A DNA stretch of 64,000 nt, from positions 1,425,001 through 1,489,000 of the forward strand of contig NZ_PJBB01000003.1 in assembly GCF_002836595.1 (NCBI RefSeq). The letters are read 5' to 3'. The notes under the pieces are model-generated. The model was not told where the DNA came from. It saw only the letters and a list, made by a program, of their open reading frames with translations, and ran no database searches. Source of the stretch: Tenacibaculum sp. Bg11-29. GTDB taxonomy: Bacteria; Bacteroidota; Bacteroidia; Flavobacteriales; Flavobacteriaceae. Of the stretch, positions 33,620 through 42,473 are shown one piece after another (position 1 is the stretch's first letter; each line of letters begins with the position of its first letter). The position numbers were made by a program, and so were the translations under genes.

Positions 33620-34873
33620 ATGAAAAAGAGAATTTTAATTATTGTTCTTGTAATTGGATTCTTAAAAGCCGAAGCACAAACTTCGGTTTTTACATCCATA
33701 GATAGTTTGGTGCATATTGGACGATACCAAAAAGCAATTATTTTATTAAAAAAACAAGAACCTACTTTTCAATCAAATAAAAGAATTGCAGCTATTTATA
33801 CATCGATTGATAATTATAAGTTAGCTACAAAATATTTTGAGAAAGCACTGTTGTTAAAAGATGATTATAGCGCGAAAATTAGTTTAGGAAAAAGTTATCA
33901 GAAAGAAAAAAAATTGAACGAAGCAATTTCAATCTATCAAAAAATACTAAAAAAAGATTCAGCCAACTTATTGATAAGCTATCAACTTGGTAAATTGTAC
34001 TTAAAAACTAAACAGGCTTTAAAAGCAAAAATTATTTTTAAAGAATTACTAGAAAAAGATAGAAGTAATGCAAATTATCATTATCAAATGGGAATTGTAT
34101 ATGCGATGCTTAAAAATAGAAATTTAAAAATTAATAGTTTTTTAAAAACATATGAGAAAGACGATGAGCATATAAACGCAATTCATCAATTAGCATTGGC
34201 TTACACTTTTTTAAGAGATAAAGATTCAGCTAATTTATTTATAAATAAAGGATTAAAAGTTAATACGAACCATATAGCATTAAATAAACTTAAAATTAAT
34301 AACCTATATAGAAAAAAAGACTATCTATCAGCTATTAATTTATTATAAAAAATAGATTCTTTGCAACCAAATGAACATTATACATATAAAATGTTAGGAC
34401 GTACTTTTTACAAGTTAAAAGATTATGAAAGGGCAAAAGAACATTTTAAGAGAGCATTAAAAGTTGATAAATCAGATTTTAAATCCTACACCTATATAGG
34501 AGATATAAATTTTGATCAAAAAGAATATAAAAAAGCAATGTATAATTACATGTATGCTACTTTTATAGGTAAAGAATACCGAGATATAGAGTATTATCAA
34601 TTAGCAAGAGCTTATGAAAAATTAAATAAGCCAAAAGAGGAAATAAAAGCATATAAAGATGCTTACAAAGAAAATAGAAGTAATTACCGAGCTTTATTTC
34701 AGATTGCAAATACAACAGAAAGTTTTTATAAAGACAAGAAAATAGCTTATAAATTTTACAAAACTTATATGAATAAGTTTGAAGAAAAAGATTCTTTATT
34801 AACTAGTCAAGCAAAAATTAGACTTAAAGAAATTAAAAAGTATTATTTCTTGAAAGGAGAAGTGTTAGAATAA
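33620..34873 (+). pseudogene. TPR protein interrupted by an in-frame stop codon
   Basis: Two reading frames, 33620-34348 and 34361-34873, lie in the same frame and are split only by one TAA at 34346-34348, between NLL and KIDSLQPNE. Read through, they give a single protein of about 417 residues with an N-terminal signal (IIVLVIGFLKAEAQ) and tetratricopeptide repeats on both sides of the stop, e.g. ATKYFEKALLLKDDYS before it and AKEHFKRALKVDKSD after it. A CAA to TAA change would explain the break. The downstream part has only a TTG to start from. It sits 6 bp after the BlaR1-type gene and is likely the operon's periplasmic scaffold partner. It may be a true nonsense mutation, a sequencing error or a tolerated split. 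Confidence 0.75.
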
Positions 34874-34909
34874 AACAATTTTTCGTACTTTCATCTCAAA
34901 ATCAATGAG

Positions 34910-35386
34910 ATGAGGTATTGTTATGTTGCTTTTCTTATAATTTCTTTATTATTTTTATCATGCGACTCATTTTTTAAAGAACCTAAAAAAAATGAAGTAA
35001 ATACAGTTGTTGATTACTCGAAAGTAGACATTTCACCAAGTTTTAAAAAATGTAAAGATTTACCTGTAAAAGCAAAAAAAACTTGTTTTAGAAAAGAAAT
35101 AAATAAAAGAATTCAAGAATCTTTAGTAGCACATAATTTTAGAACAGAAGAGTTTATTAATGAAACTATTTTAATTGATTTACTAATTGATGCAGAAGGT
35201 AGTTTTAAATTAAAAAAAATTACAGCATCAAATAAAATTAATAAACAATTACCTCAGTTGGATAGTGTTTTAAAAAATGTAATTCAAAAATTACCCATAA
35301 TAATACCCGCGTTTAAAAGAGGTATACCTGTTATATCACAATATCAGTTACCTATTAAAATAGCAATAAAAGAGGTGTTAGACTAA
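34910..35386 (+). CDS. Lipoprotein with TonB-like C-terminal domain
   Basis: A 158-residue protein with a lipoprotein signal ending in LFLSC. A cysteine-bearing stretch (SFKKCKDLPVKAKKTCFRKE, C47 and C59 roughly) precedes a domain that follows the TonB C-terminal outline: ILIDLLIDAEGSFKLKKITA, then LDSVLKNVIQKLPIIIPAFK and a last strand QYQLPIKIAI. It is the fourth gene of the operon led by the BlaI-type repressor, and echoes the TonB-like tail of the BlaR1-type protein. Its 3' end overlaps the converging gene by 32 bp. Confidence 0.65.
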   Translation: MRYCYVAFLIISLLFLSCDSFFKEPKKNEVNTVVDYSKVDISPSFKKCKDLPVKAKKTCFRKEINKRIQESLVAHNFRTEEFINETILIDLLIDAEGSFKLKKITASNKINKQLPQLDSVLKNVIQKLPIIIPAFKRGIPVISQYQLPIKIAIKEVLD

Positions 35387-35894
35387 TAGGGAACAAAAAA
35401 ACTATAATACTTATAAAAGCCCAAAAAATAAAACCTGTAAATTGAATAACACCCATTTTAGCCGTGTTTTTCTTTTGAATTTTTTCTTTTAATTCTTTAA
35501 CTGATAAAGCTAATAATTGTTGTTTGTTAAGTTGTAAGTCAATAATTCCCGTTACTTTTCTTCCAGCTTTATAACCTTTATAAACCTCTTTAGGGTAGTT
35601 TAATAAAGAAAACCCCATTGCCCATAAACTCATAAAGCCGATAGGGAAATGTTTCCATAAATTTGTTGATATTTCCCAGCCCGCAATAAAGGCTTCTCCT
35701 TTCCATGTTGTGTCACAATTATATAAAATATGTTGAATATCATGAATGTGAACGACTTCTTTTCTGAATTGAGAATTAGGGAGTTTTAAAGTGAATAGTT
35801 TAAATTTTAAGTTAAAAGTGCCTTCACTTTCACCACCATCTTTTGCAAAATTATTTTCTTTATAAAACTGTTGTAAAGCGTCTGCTATTATCAT
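35355..35894 (-). CDS. Protein resembling Coq4
   Basis: A 179-residue protein. The block RKEVVHIHDIQHILYNCDTTWKGEAFIAGWE has the HD-x-x-H pattern and downstream glutamate seen in the ubiquinone-biosynthesis protein Coq4. The rest is less similar, and a hydrophobic pair of helices at the C-terminus (FTGFIFWAFISIIVFLFPISL) suggests membrane anchoring. Since these bacteria use menaquinone, a direct ubiquinone role is unlikely. It is convergent with, and overlaps by 32 bp, the TonB-like lipoprotein gene. The family call is tentative. Confidence 0.5.
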   Translation of the reverse strand: MIIADALQQFYKENNFAKDGGESEGTFNLKFKLFTLKLPNSQFRKEVVHIHDIQHILYNCDTTWKGEAFIAGWEISTNLWKHFPIGFMSLWAMGFSLLNYPKEVYKGYKAGRKVTGIIDLQLNKQQLLALSVKELKEKIQKKNTAKMGVIQFTGFIFWAFISIIVFLFPISLTPLLLLF

Positions 35895-35960
35895 AATTGT
35901 AGATTATAAGACAAAGGTATTTTATAGTCTGCTATATATTCTTGACAATTATCAAGAAAA

Positions 35961-36521
35961 CTACTTTGCTCTAATTCTACTAAAAGTTTCTGGAGTCATA
36001 CCTAAAAAAGAAGCAATGTGTTTTGCTGAAACTCTTTTAAAAAGATACGGTTTTTTATCTAATAAAATTTCATAACGTTCTTGTGCAGTATGTAGCTGCA
36101 AATCATCAATTCGCTCAACAAGCTCGATATAAATTTGCTGTAAAAAGAATCTACCAAAGCGTTCAAATTTTGGGTTTATTTCAAACAGGTTTTCTAAATC
36201 GGCATGTGCAATTCTTAAAACCTCTAAATCTTCTAAGGCTTCAATAGTATATTTGCTTTTTTTACGTTGAATAAAACTATCTATAGCTGTAACAGTTTCT
36301 TGTTCAGCTGAAATATGAACGGTAACATCTTTGTCTTCCTTAAAATAAAATATACGAGCAATACCAGATGTAATTACATACATATAACTGCAAACTTTAC
36401 CAGCTTCATGTAGAATGTGATGTTTTGGGTATTTTTCAAATTTCATTATATTTTGAAAAGCTGCTGCTAATTCAGGATCTTCTAATAATAAAGAGGCATT
36501 TTGTTCTAAGAAAGAATTCAT
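35961..36521 (-). CDS. Crp/Fnr family transcriptional regulator
   Basis: A 186-residue cyclic-nucleotide-binding-fold regulator. The sensor beta-roll spans about residues 25-120 (HILHEAGKVCSYMYVITSGIARIFY, with HISAEQETVTAIDSF). The C-terminal DNA-binding helices end in ISAKHIASFLGMTPETFSRIRAK-like sequence right at the C-terminus, the short form common in Bacteroidetes. The arginine and glutamate that hold cAMP in Crp are not obvious, so the ligand is unknown. It follows the GH3-family gene by three bases and is surely in the same transcript. Confidence 0.9.
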   Translation of the reverse strand: MNSFLEQNASLLLEDPELAAAFQNIMKFEKYPKHHILHEAGKVCSYMYVITSGIARIFYFKEDKDVTVHISAEQETVTAIDSFIQRKKSKYTIEALEDLEVLRIAHADLENLFEINPKFERFGRFFLQQIYIELVERIDDLQLHTAQERYEILLDKKPYLFKRVSAKHIASFLGMTPETFSRIRAK

Positions 36522-36524
36522 AAC

Positions 36525-38033
36525 TTATAATTTAAGTAATTCATCAACAAAATCACGTTTGTTAGATAAACGGGGTACTTTATGTTGCCCACCTAACTTT
36601 CCTTTTTCCCTTAACCAATCATAAAATAAACCTTTACGAGCTTCATGTATAATAGGCATTGCTAAAGTCATGTTATTATACCGTTTTGCTTCATAATCTG
36701 AATTGATAGATTTTAAAGCATTATCAAGTAATTCTGTAAAATATTTAAGATTTTCAGGAGGTTTACTAAATTCTATTACCCATTCATGTGCGCCACTTTT
36801 GTTATCATCCATAAAAACAGGGCCAACAGTATAATCTTTAACACTTGCATTGGTTTTTTCGCTTGCAGATTTTAAGGCTTCTTCTGCATTTTCAATAATT
36901 AATTCTTCCCCAAAAACATTAATATGATGTTTGGTTCTACCAGTAATTTTTATACGATACGGATCTGTTGATGTGAACTTAATAGTGTCACCAATTAAAT
37001 AACGCCATAAACCACCATTCGTAGTAATTATTATCGCGTAATTAATATCTTTTTTTACTTTAGAAAGCGGAATTGTAGTTGAGTTTTCACCATTATATTC
37101 ATTCATAGGAATAAACTCATAGAAGATTCCATAATCTAACATTAGTAGTAATTCTTCTGAGTTATTTAGATCTTGAATACCAAAGAAACCTTCTGATGCA
37201 TTATAGGTTTCATAATATTTAAAATCTTTTTTCGGGATTAATTTTTTATACTGTTCTCGATATGGGTTAAAGTTTACACCACCATGAAAATAGACTTCTA
37301 AATTAGGCCATACTTCTAAAATATTATCTTTACCGGTTTTTTCTAAAACACGGTTTAAAAGCACTAGCATCCAACTAGGAACACCAACTAAACTTGTAAT
37401 GTTTTCATTAATGGTTTCTTCAATAATAGCTTCCATTTTAGTTTCCCATTCAGCCATTAATGAAACTTCTGAGCTAGGAGCAGAGCTAAAATCTGCCCAA
37501 AAAGGCAAATTTTCTGTTATAATTGCTGATAAATCACCGAAATACGAATTGTTATCTTCGTAAATAGCAGTACTTCCACCTAACTTTAAGCCTTTACCTG
37601 TAAACATTTGTGTATCTACATTGTTATTAATATATAAACACAACATGTCTTTCCCTGCTTTTAAATGGCAATCTTCAAGAGCTTCGTCACTAACAGGTAT
37701 AAACTTACTTTTAGCATTTGTTGTTCCGCTACTTTTTGCAAACCAATGAATAGGAGTGGGCCAAAATAAATTTTGTTCCCCTTTTCTACATCGCTCAATT
37801 AAAGGTTCAATACTCTCATATTTTTGAATAGGTACAATGTTAGAAAAATCAGTATAATTTTTTATGGAAGAAAATTTATGCGATTTTCCGAATTCAGTAT
37901 TCTTAGCAGTATTTAATAGTTTTTGAAGCAACTCATTTTGAACATCAATAGGATATTTTAAAAATAACTCTACTTGATGTTTTCGTTTTTTTAAAAACCA
38001 AGAGATGATTGAATTTATAAATGGAAACGACAT
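36525..38033 (-). CDS. GH3 family acyl-adenylate ligase
   Basis: A 502-residue protein of the GH3 (auxin-responsive promoter) family, whose plant members adenylate an acid and join it to an amino acid. Visible marks are HWFAKSSGTTNAKSKFIPVS (the phosphate-binding loop), YNASEGFFGIQ and LWRYLIGDTIKFTS, which correspond to the adenylate-binding motifs of the family, and the C-terminal domain from about 370 (ITGRTKHHINVFGEEL). The physiological acid in Bacteroidetes is unknown. Cotranscribed with the Crp/Fnr gene downstream. Confidence 0.9.
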   Translation of the reverse strand: MSFPFINSIISWFLKKRKHQVELFLKYPIDVQNELLQKLLNTAKNTEFGKSHKFSSIKNYTDFSNIVPIQKYESIEPLIERCRKGEQNLFWPTPIHWFAKSSGTTNAKSKFIPVSDEALEDCHLKAGKDMLCLYINNNVDTQMFTGKGLKLGGSTAIYEDNNSYFGDLSAIITENLPFWADFSSAPSSEVSLMAEWETKMEAIIEETINENITSLVGVPSWMLVLLNRVLEKTGKDNILEVWPNLEVYFHGGVNFNPYREQYKKLIPKKDFKYYETYNASEGFFGIQDLNNSEELLLMLDYGIFYEFIPMNEYNGENSTTIPLSKVKKDINYAIIITTNGGLWRYLIGDTIKFTSTDPYRIKITGRTKHHINVFGEELIIENAEEALKSASEKTNASVKDYTVGPVFMDDNKSGAHEWVIEFSKPPENLKYFTELLDNALKSINSDYEAKRYNNMTLAMPIIHEARKGLFYDWLREKGKLGGQHKVPRLSNKRDFVDELLKL

Positions 38034-38063
38034 AGATTAACTCTTAATTTAGTTTTTTTACAG

Positions 38064-38071
38064 TAAGTTTG
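38064..38071 (+). promoter_or_regulatory. Promoter -7 box for the DUF2797 gene
   Basis: TAAGTTTG (TAnnTTTG) 28 bp before the ATG at 38100. No TTG at the -33 distance. Confidence 0.45.
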
Positions 38072-38099
38072 TAAAGCTAAAAGTAATAAAATTTAAGAC

Positions 38100-38894
38100 A
38101 TGCAGTACCAAGGAGTTTTAAAAAAAATGACAACCGAAAAATTAGATACGGTTCAATATTATTTAGACATGAAGTCTGATTTTATAAATGTAAATCAGTT
38201 GTTAAACAGAGAAATAACATTAAGTTTTGTTACTTATGAATGTTTAAATTGTCATTTAGAGAAAGAAGTGTATCGTCAAGGGTTTTGTAAAAAATGTTTT
38301 TTTGAAACACCAAATGCGGGAGATTGGATTATGCGACCTGAATTAAGTAAAGCGCATTTAGGTGAAGAAGATCGTGATTTAGAATATGAAAAGAGCGTAC
38401 AATTAAAACCCCATATAGTTTATTTAGCAAATTCTAGTAATGTAAAAGTTGGGGTTACAAGAAAGCAACAAGTACCAACACGATGGATAGATCAAGGAGC
38501 ACACGAAGCAATTGAAATTGTTGAGGTGCCTAATCGTTATTTAGCAGGAATTACAGAGGTTGCTTTAAAAGAGCATGTCGCTGATAAAACCAATTGGCGA
38601 AAAATGTTGAAAAATGATATTGATGATGAAAACTTGGTTGCTTGGAAAGAAAAATTACAAAGTTTTATTCCCGAAGAAGCACAACAGTATATTATTGAAA
38701 ATAATAAAGAAACATTAATTAATTTTCCTGTAAAAAAATACCCATTAAAACCTAAAAGTTTAAATATAGTGAAGGAACAAACTTATACAGGTAAGTTAGT
38801 AGGAATAAAAGGACAGTATTTAATATTTGAAGACGAAAGAGTTTTTAACGTTCGTTCTAATGAGGGACTAGTTGTAAATTTAAATGTTATTTAA
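38100..38894 (+). CDS. DUF2797 family protein
   Basis: A 264-residue soluble protein of DUF2797. It has a small zinc-ribbon-like cysteine set (ECLNCHLEKEVYRQGFCKKC) at about residues 51-70, then a region with VYLANSSNVKVGVTRKQQVPTRWIDQGA, which recalls a GIY-YIG-like fold start (K-V-G-V-T). The function is unknown. The C-terminal end (YTGKLVGIKGQYLIFEDERVFNVRSNEGLVVNL) forms the last conserved beta segment. Single gene with its own promoter box and a bidirectional terminator. Confidence 0.88.
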   Translation: MQYQGVLKKMTTEKLDTVQYYLDMKSDFINVNQLLNREITLSFVTYECLNCHLEKEVYRQGFCKKCFFETPNAGDWIMRPELSKAHLGEEDRDLEYEKSVQLKPHIVYLANSSNVKVGVTRKQQVPTRWIDQGAHEAIEIVEVPNRYLAGITEVALKEHVADKTNWRKMLKNDIDDENLVAWKEKLQSFIPEEAQQYIIENNKETLINFPVKKYPLKPKSLNIVKEQTYTGKLVGIKGQYLIFEDERVFNVRSNEGLVVNLNVI

Positions 38895-38913
38895 TTAAGT
38901 GTAAAATATAAAT

Positions 38914-38943
38914 AAAAAAAGCAGCCATATGGCTGCTTTTTTT
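38914..38943. terminator. Bidirectional terminator between DUF2797 gene and prc
   Basis: GCAGCC (38921-38926) pairs with GGCTGC (38931-38936) around ATAT, flanked by seven A and seven T. It serves both convergent genes and touches the prc stop codon. Confidence 0.88.
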
Positions 38944-41062
38944 ATTGCTTTACAATCGTATAGTTTTTACTCATTTTAAGTTCACTTAGCACATTTAACG
39001 CTTCGTTTAAATAAATATCTTTCTTTAAGTTTTTATGCCAGACAATACGTTTTTCTTTTAAAACCGTATCTTTTGAAAATAAATTTAATTCATATTTAGG
39101 TGAGTTAAAAGTCAGGTTTGAATCAAACTTAAATATGTCTTTAAATTGTTCAGCTTCTTTTACTTTTACTTTACTTTCTTTCTTGTAAGCATTATAGTTT
39201 AAAGAATAAACTCTCTCTTCTTGATTTTTCTTTAACCATTTAGCATACTCATTAATTTTATTAAATTTCTCATCACCTAACACTCGTTGCTGGCTACTAT
39301 AAACAACATCTCTATAATTACTGTATGAGTTTAGTGCACTATATTTTGCTTGCTGAACTTTATCCCAAGGTAGAGCACCGTCTAAATCACGTTCGCCAAA
39401 TTTCATATAACTATATCTAGTCGGTAATGAAATATCTGAGTATACACCTTCAATTTGAGTAGATCCACCGTTTATTCTATAGAATTTTTGAATGGTCATT
39501 TTTAAAGCTCCTAAATCACTAGGGTATTGTTCGTAAAAACGATTAATAGGTAAAACGTTTTGTACGGTTCCTTTACCATAGGTTTGTTTACCTCCAATAA
39601 TTACCCCACGTTTATAATCTTGCATTGCAGCTGCAAAAATCTCAGAAGCCGAAGCAGAAAATTCATTAACCATAACAACTAAAGGACCATTCCACTGAAT
39701 TTTAGAATCAGTATCATTTTTAATTACTGGTTCTTCATCTCTATATTTAACTTGTACTATAGGACCTTTTTTAATAAATAATCCTCCAATTTCAATAGCG
39801 GTTTTTAAAGAGCCACCTCCATTATCACGTAAATCAACAATTAAACCTTTTACGTTTTCACTTTTTAAACGTTCAATTTCTTTTTCCATGTCTTTAGCAG
39901 CATCTCTACGGCTTAAATCATTAAAGTCAATATAAAATCTTGGTAAATCGATAACGCCATATTTTTTACCATTTTTTTCAACAATACTCGATTTTACAAA
40001 AGTTTCATCAAGCTCAACAACATCTCTAGTAATTGGAATAATTTTAGTTGAACCATCAATTTTTTTCTTAACAGTTAAACGAACTACAGTTCCTTTTTTA
40101 CCTTTTATAAACTTAATAGCATCATCTAAACGCATTCCAACAATATCTAAAGGTTCAGCATCACCTTGTGCTACTTTTAATATAATATCATCAGGCTCTA
40201 ATTCACCTTGCTTCCATGCAGGGCCACCAGAAATAAGTTCAACAATATGTGTATAAATACCTTTTTTTTGTAAACGGGCTCCAATACCTTCTAATTTACC
40301 AGACATTTCTTGGTCGAAACGAGATTTTATTCGAGGAGACATATAGGTTGTATGTGGTCCAAATCCACTAACAATACTATTTAAAAAAGTAGAATACCAA
40401 TCAGAATTTTCAAGTTCATCAATACGTTCATATAACTCGTTCATGTTTTTTAAAACTTCTTTTCGAGCTTCTTTTTCTAATTCTGAGAATGTTTTCTTTT
40501 TAAATGCCTTATCTTTTTTAAGTTTTTCTTTTTGTTGATTTTCGGCATCTTCAATTCTACTTAATATAGATAGTTTTAATTGTTTTCTCCAATAATCAAT
40601 TAATTCACTTTCATTTTTAGCAAAAGGAATTTTTTCATAATCTACATCTATTACTTCATTTTTTTTGTAGTTAAAAGAATGCGTTAATAAAGAGCGGTAA
40701 TTATTTTTAGCAGTACCTAGTTTCTTCAAAAAACGATTGTAGACCAATTTGTAGAAATCTATTTTAGTGTCTTTTAATTGATTATCTATTTGATATTTAA
40801 ATTGAGAAAATTCTTTTAGATCCTCTTGAGTGAAATATCTTTTGCTAGGATCTAAACCATCAATAAACGTATTATAAACATGCTCAGAGAAATCATCATT
40901 TAATTCTTTTTGAACATAATGGTATCTACTTAGAATATTTTTTAAGACATATATAATTACGCGATCCTTTTCAGGGTCTTTTTCAGAGATTGTATTTGAG
41001 AATATTGTATTTGAGAATAATAATGTAATTGCTAAAAGTGGAATGATATATCTCGTCTTCAT
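38942..41062 (-). CDS. prc: Carboxy-terminal processing protease (tail-specific protease, S41A)
   Basis: A 706-residue periplasmic protease that trims proteins from their C-termini. A signal peptide (YIIPLLAITLLFSNTIFSN) leads the N-terminal helical domain. A PDZ domain with SGGPAWKQGELEPDDIILKV is at about 265-350, and the serine protease core follows with VDLRDNGGGSLKTAIEIGG. The nucleophilic serine is in NEFSASASEIFAAA and the catalytic lysine in GGKQTYGKGTVQ. The C-terminal DUF3340 domain ends with SELKMSKNY. All these are the marks of the long Prc type rather than the short CtpA type. Confidence 0.95.
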   Translation of the reverse strand: MKTRYIIPLLAITLLFSNTIFSNTISEKDPEKDRVIIYVLKNILSRYHYVQKELNDDFSEHVYNTFIDGLDPSKRYFTQEDLKEFSQFKYQIDNQLKDTKIDFYKLVYNRFLKKLGTAKNNYRSLLTHSFNYKKNEVIDVDYEKIPFAKNESELIDYWRKQLKLSILSRIEDAENQQKEKLKKDKAFKKKTFSELEKEARKEVLKNMNELYERIDELENSDWYSTFLNSIVSGFGPHTTYMSPRIKSRFDQEMSGKLEGIGARLQKKGIYTHIVELISGGPAWKQGELEPDDIILKVAQGDAEPLDIVGMRLDDAIKFIKGKKGTVVRLTVKKKIDGSTKIIPITRDVVELDETFVKSSIVEKNGKKYGVIDLPRFYIDFNDLSRRDAAKDMEKEIERLKSENVKGLIVDLRDNGGGSLKTAIEIGGLFIKKGPIVQVKYRDEEPVIKNDTDSKIQWNGPLVVMVNEFSASASEIFAAAMQDYKRGVIIGGKQTYGKGTVQNVLPINRFYEQYPSDLGALKMTIQKFYRINGGSTQIEGVYSDISLPTRYSYMKFGERDLDGALPWDKVQQAKYSALNSYSNYRDVVYSSQQRVLGDEKFNKINEYAKWLKKNQEERVYSLNYNAYKKESKVKVKEAEQFKDIFKFDSNLTFNSPKYELNLFSKDTVLKEKRIVWHKNLKKDIYLNEALNVLSELKMSKNYTIVKQ

Positions 41063-41418
41063 GTATCTTTTTTCTTTTTAAAGGTGTATTTGCATTACTA
41101 ATCTACTAAAATAATGCCATTTTTTTAATTTTTAGGTGCTTTACTTATACTTATTTTTTAATCTGGGTAATTTAATAGTACTCATCTTTAAATAATTAAC
41201 CGTTTTTTAAAAACAATAAAGTATACTAGCTTATTTAAGTATATGTTCACTAAATAAATGTAGAAATAATAATAGGAACTATATAAGTAATAAAATACGC
41301 TTTTTTGTTTCTCTTTGACTACTACAATTTTACACATAAAATAAAGGAATCTGTCTTTAGGAAATGTTAAAATAAGAATGCTTTTTTTATGTTACATTTG
41401 TTGTAAAACTTACATACT
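41063..41418 (+). promoter_or_regulatory. Intergenic region with the surE promoter box
   Basis: The 356-bp gap has no supported gene. TACATTTG (41393-41400) is a full -7 match 18 bp before the surE ATG. No -33 TTG at normal spacing. The rest is plain AT-rich sequence. Confidence 0.45.
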
Positions 41419-42189
41419 ATGCAAGAAAGACCCTTAATCTTGGTAACTAATGATGATGGAATTACCGCTCCAGGTATTCGTATGCTTATTGAAATAATGA
41501 ATAAAATAGGAGACGTAGTAGTTGTAGCTCCTGATAGTCCACAGAGCGGTATGGGACATGCAATTACTGTTAATAACGTATTGCATTGTAACCCTATTAC
41601 AATTGATGAAGGACCACAAATAGAGTATAGTTGCTCTGGTACGCCAGCAGATTGTGTTAAAATGGCAAAGAATAAAATTTTAAACCGTACACCAGATTTA
41701 TGTGTTTCAGGAATTAATCATGGGGCAAATTCATCAATAAACGTTATTTATTCAGGAACGATGAGTGCAGCTGTTGAAGCAGGTATTGAAGGAATTCCTG
41801 CAATTGGTTTCTCATTATTAGATTTTGATTGGCATGCTGATTTTAGAGCGGCAAAAAAATTCATTGAAAAAATAGTATTAAATGTTTTATTAAATGGATT
41901 ACCTGAAGGGGTAGTTTTAAACGTAAACATTCCGAAGTTAAAAGAAAGTGAATTAAAAGGAGTTCGTGTTTGTCGTCAGGCAAATGGGTACTGGAAAGAA
42001 GATTTCGAGAAACGAAAGAGCCCTCACGGAAAAGAATATTATTGGTTGTCTGGAGAGTTTGTAAATAGAGACAAAGGTCAAGATACTGATATTTGGGCAT
42101 TAGAAAATGGTTATATATCAATGGTTCCAGTTCAGTTTGATATGACTGCACATCACGCAATACAAAAAATAAATTCATGGGAAATATAA
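41419..42189 (+). CDS. surE: 5'/3'-nucleotidase SurE
   Basis: A 256-residue metal-dependent phosphatase of nucleoside monophosphates. The metal-binding N-terminal motif is ILVTNDDGITAPGI (D-D pair at about 11-12), with S-type ligands in APDSPQSGMGHAITV and the conserved VSGINHGANSSINVIYSGTMSAA loop, whose asparagine completes the metal site. It overlaps the next gene by 13 bases and heads the surE-membrane protein-lpxB cluster. Confidence 0.96.
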   Translation: MQERPLILVTNDDGITAPGIRMLIEIMNKIGDVVVVAPDSPQSGMGHAITVNNVLHCNPITIDEGPQIEYSCSGTPADCVKMAKNKILNRTPDLCVSGINHGANSSINVIYSGTMSAAVEAGIEGIPAIGFSLLDFDWHADFRAAKKFIEKIVLNVLLNGLPEGVVLNVNIPKLKESELKGVRVCRQANGYWKEDFEKRKSPHGKEYYWLSGEFVNRDKGQDTDIWALENGYISMVPVQFDMTAHHAIQKINSWEI

Positions 42190-42464
42190 GAAAAGAAGTT
42201 CTTATCGGAATTTTAATGTCTATAATAGCTACTAGCTGCGGACTTTTTATTTATTTAGAATTTATATCAGATGATAATGTAACTGAAACTTTTAAAAAAG
42301 TGAGAAAGGGTGGTGTTTTAGGACCTGTGTTGGCTTTGGCGGCAATCCCTAATTTGTTTGTTTTTTGGGTGTTTTTAAAAAAGAATCAAGATTACAGAGC
42401 AAGAGGTGTTTTAATAACGACAGTAGGAATTGCTTTAGTTACACTTGTTTTAAAATTTATATAA
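42177..42464 (+). CDS. Small membrane protein between surE and lpxB
   Basis: A 95-residue protein of no recognised family with three hydrophobic segments (about 8-28, 46-66 and 77-93). Its start lies inside the end of surE, and lpxB begins ten bases after its stop, so all three are in one transcript and translation is likely coupled. The KVRKGGVLGPVLALAAIPNLFVFW middle part looks like a loop entering a helix hairpin. The position suggests an envelope role, but nothing in the sequence shows it. Confidence 0.75.
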   Translation: MGNIRKEVLIGILMSIIATSCGLFIYLEFISDDNVTETFKKVRKGGVLGPVLALAAIPNLFVFWVFLKKNQDYRARGVLITTVGIALVTLVLKFI

Positions 42465-42473
42465 AGTTACTTT

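Noticed and set aside
34361..34873. A separate TPR gene starting at a TTG
   Set aside because: It is in the same frame as the upstream half and continues its repeats after one stop codon, so it is treated as part of one interrupted gene.
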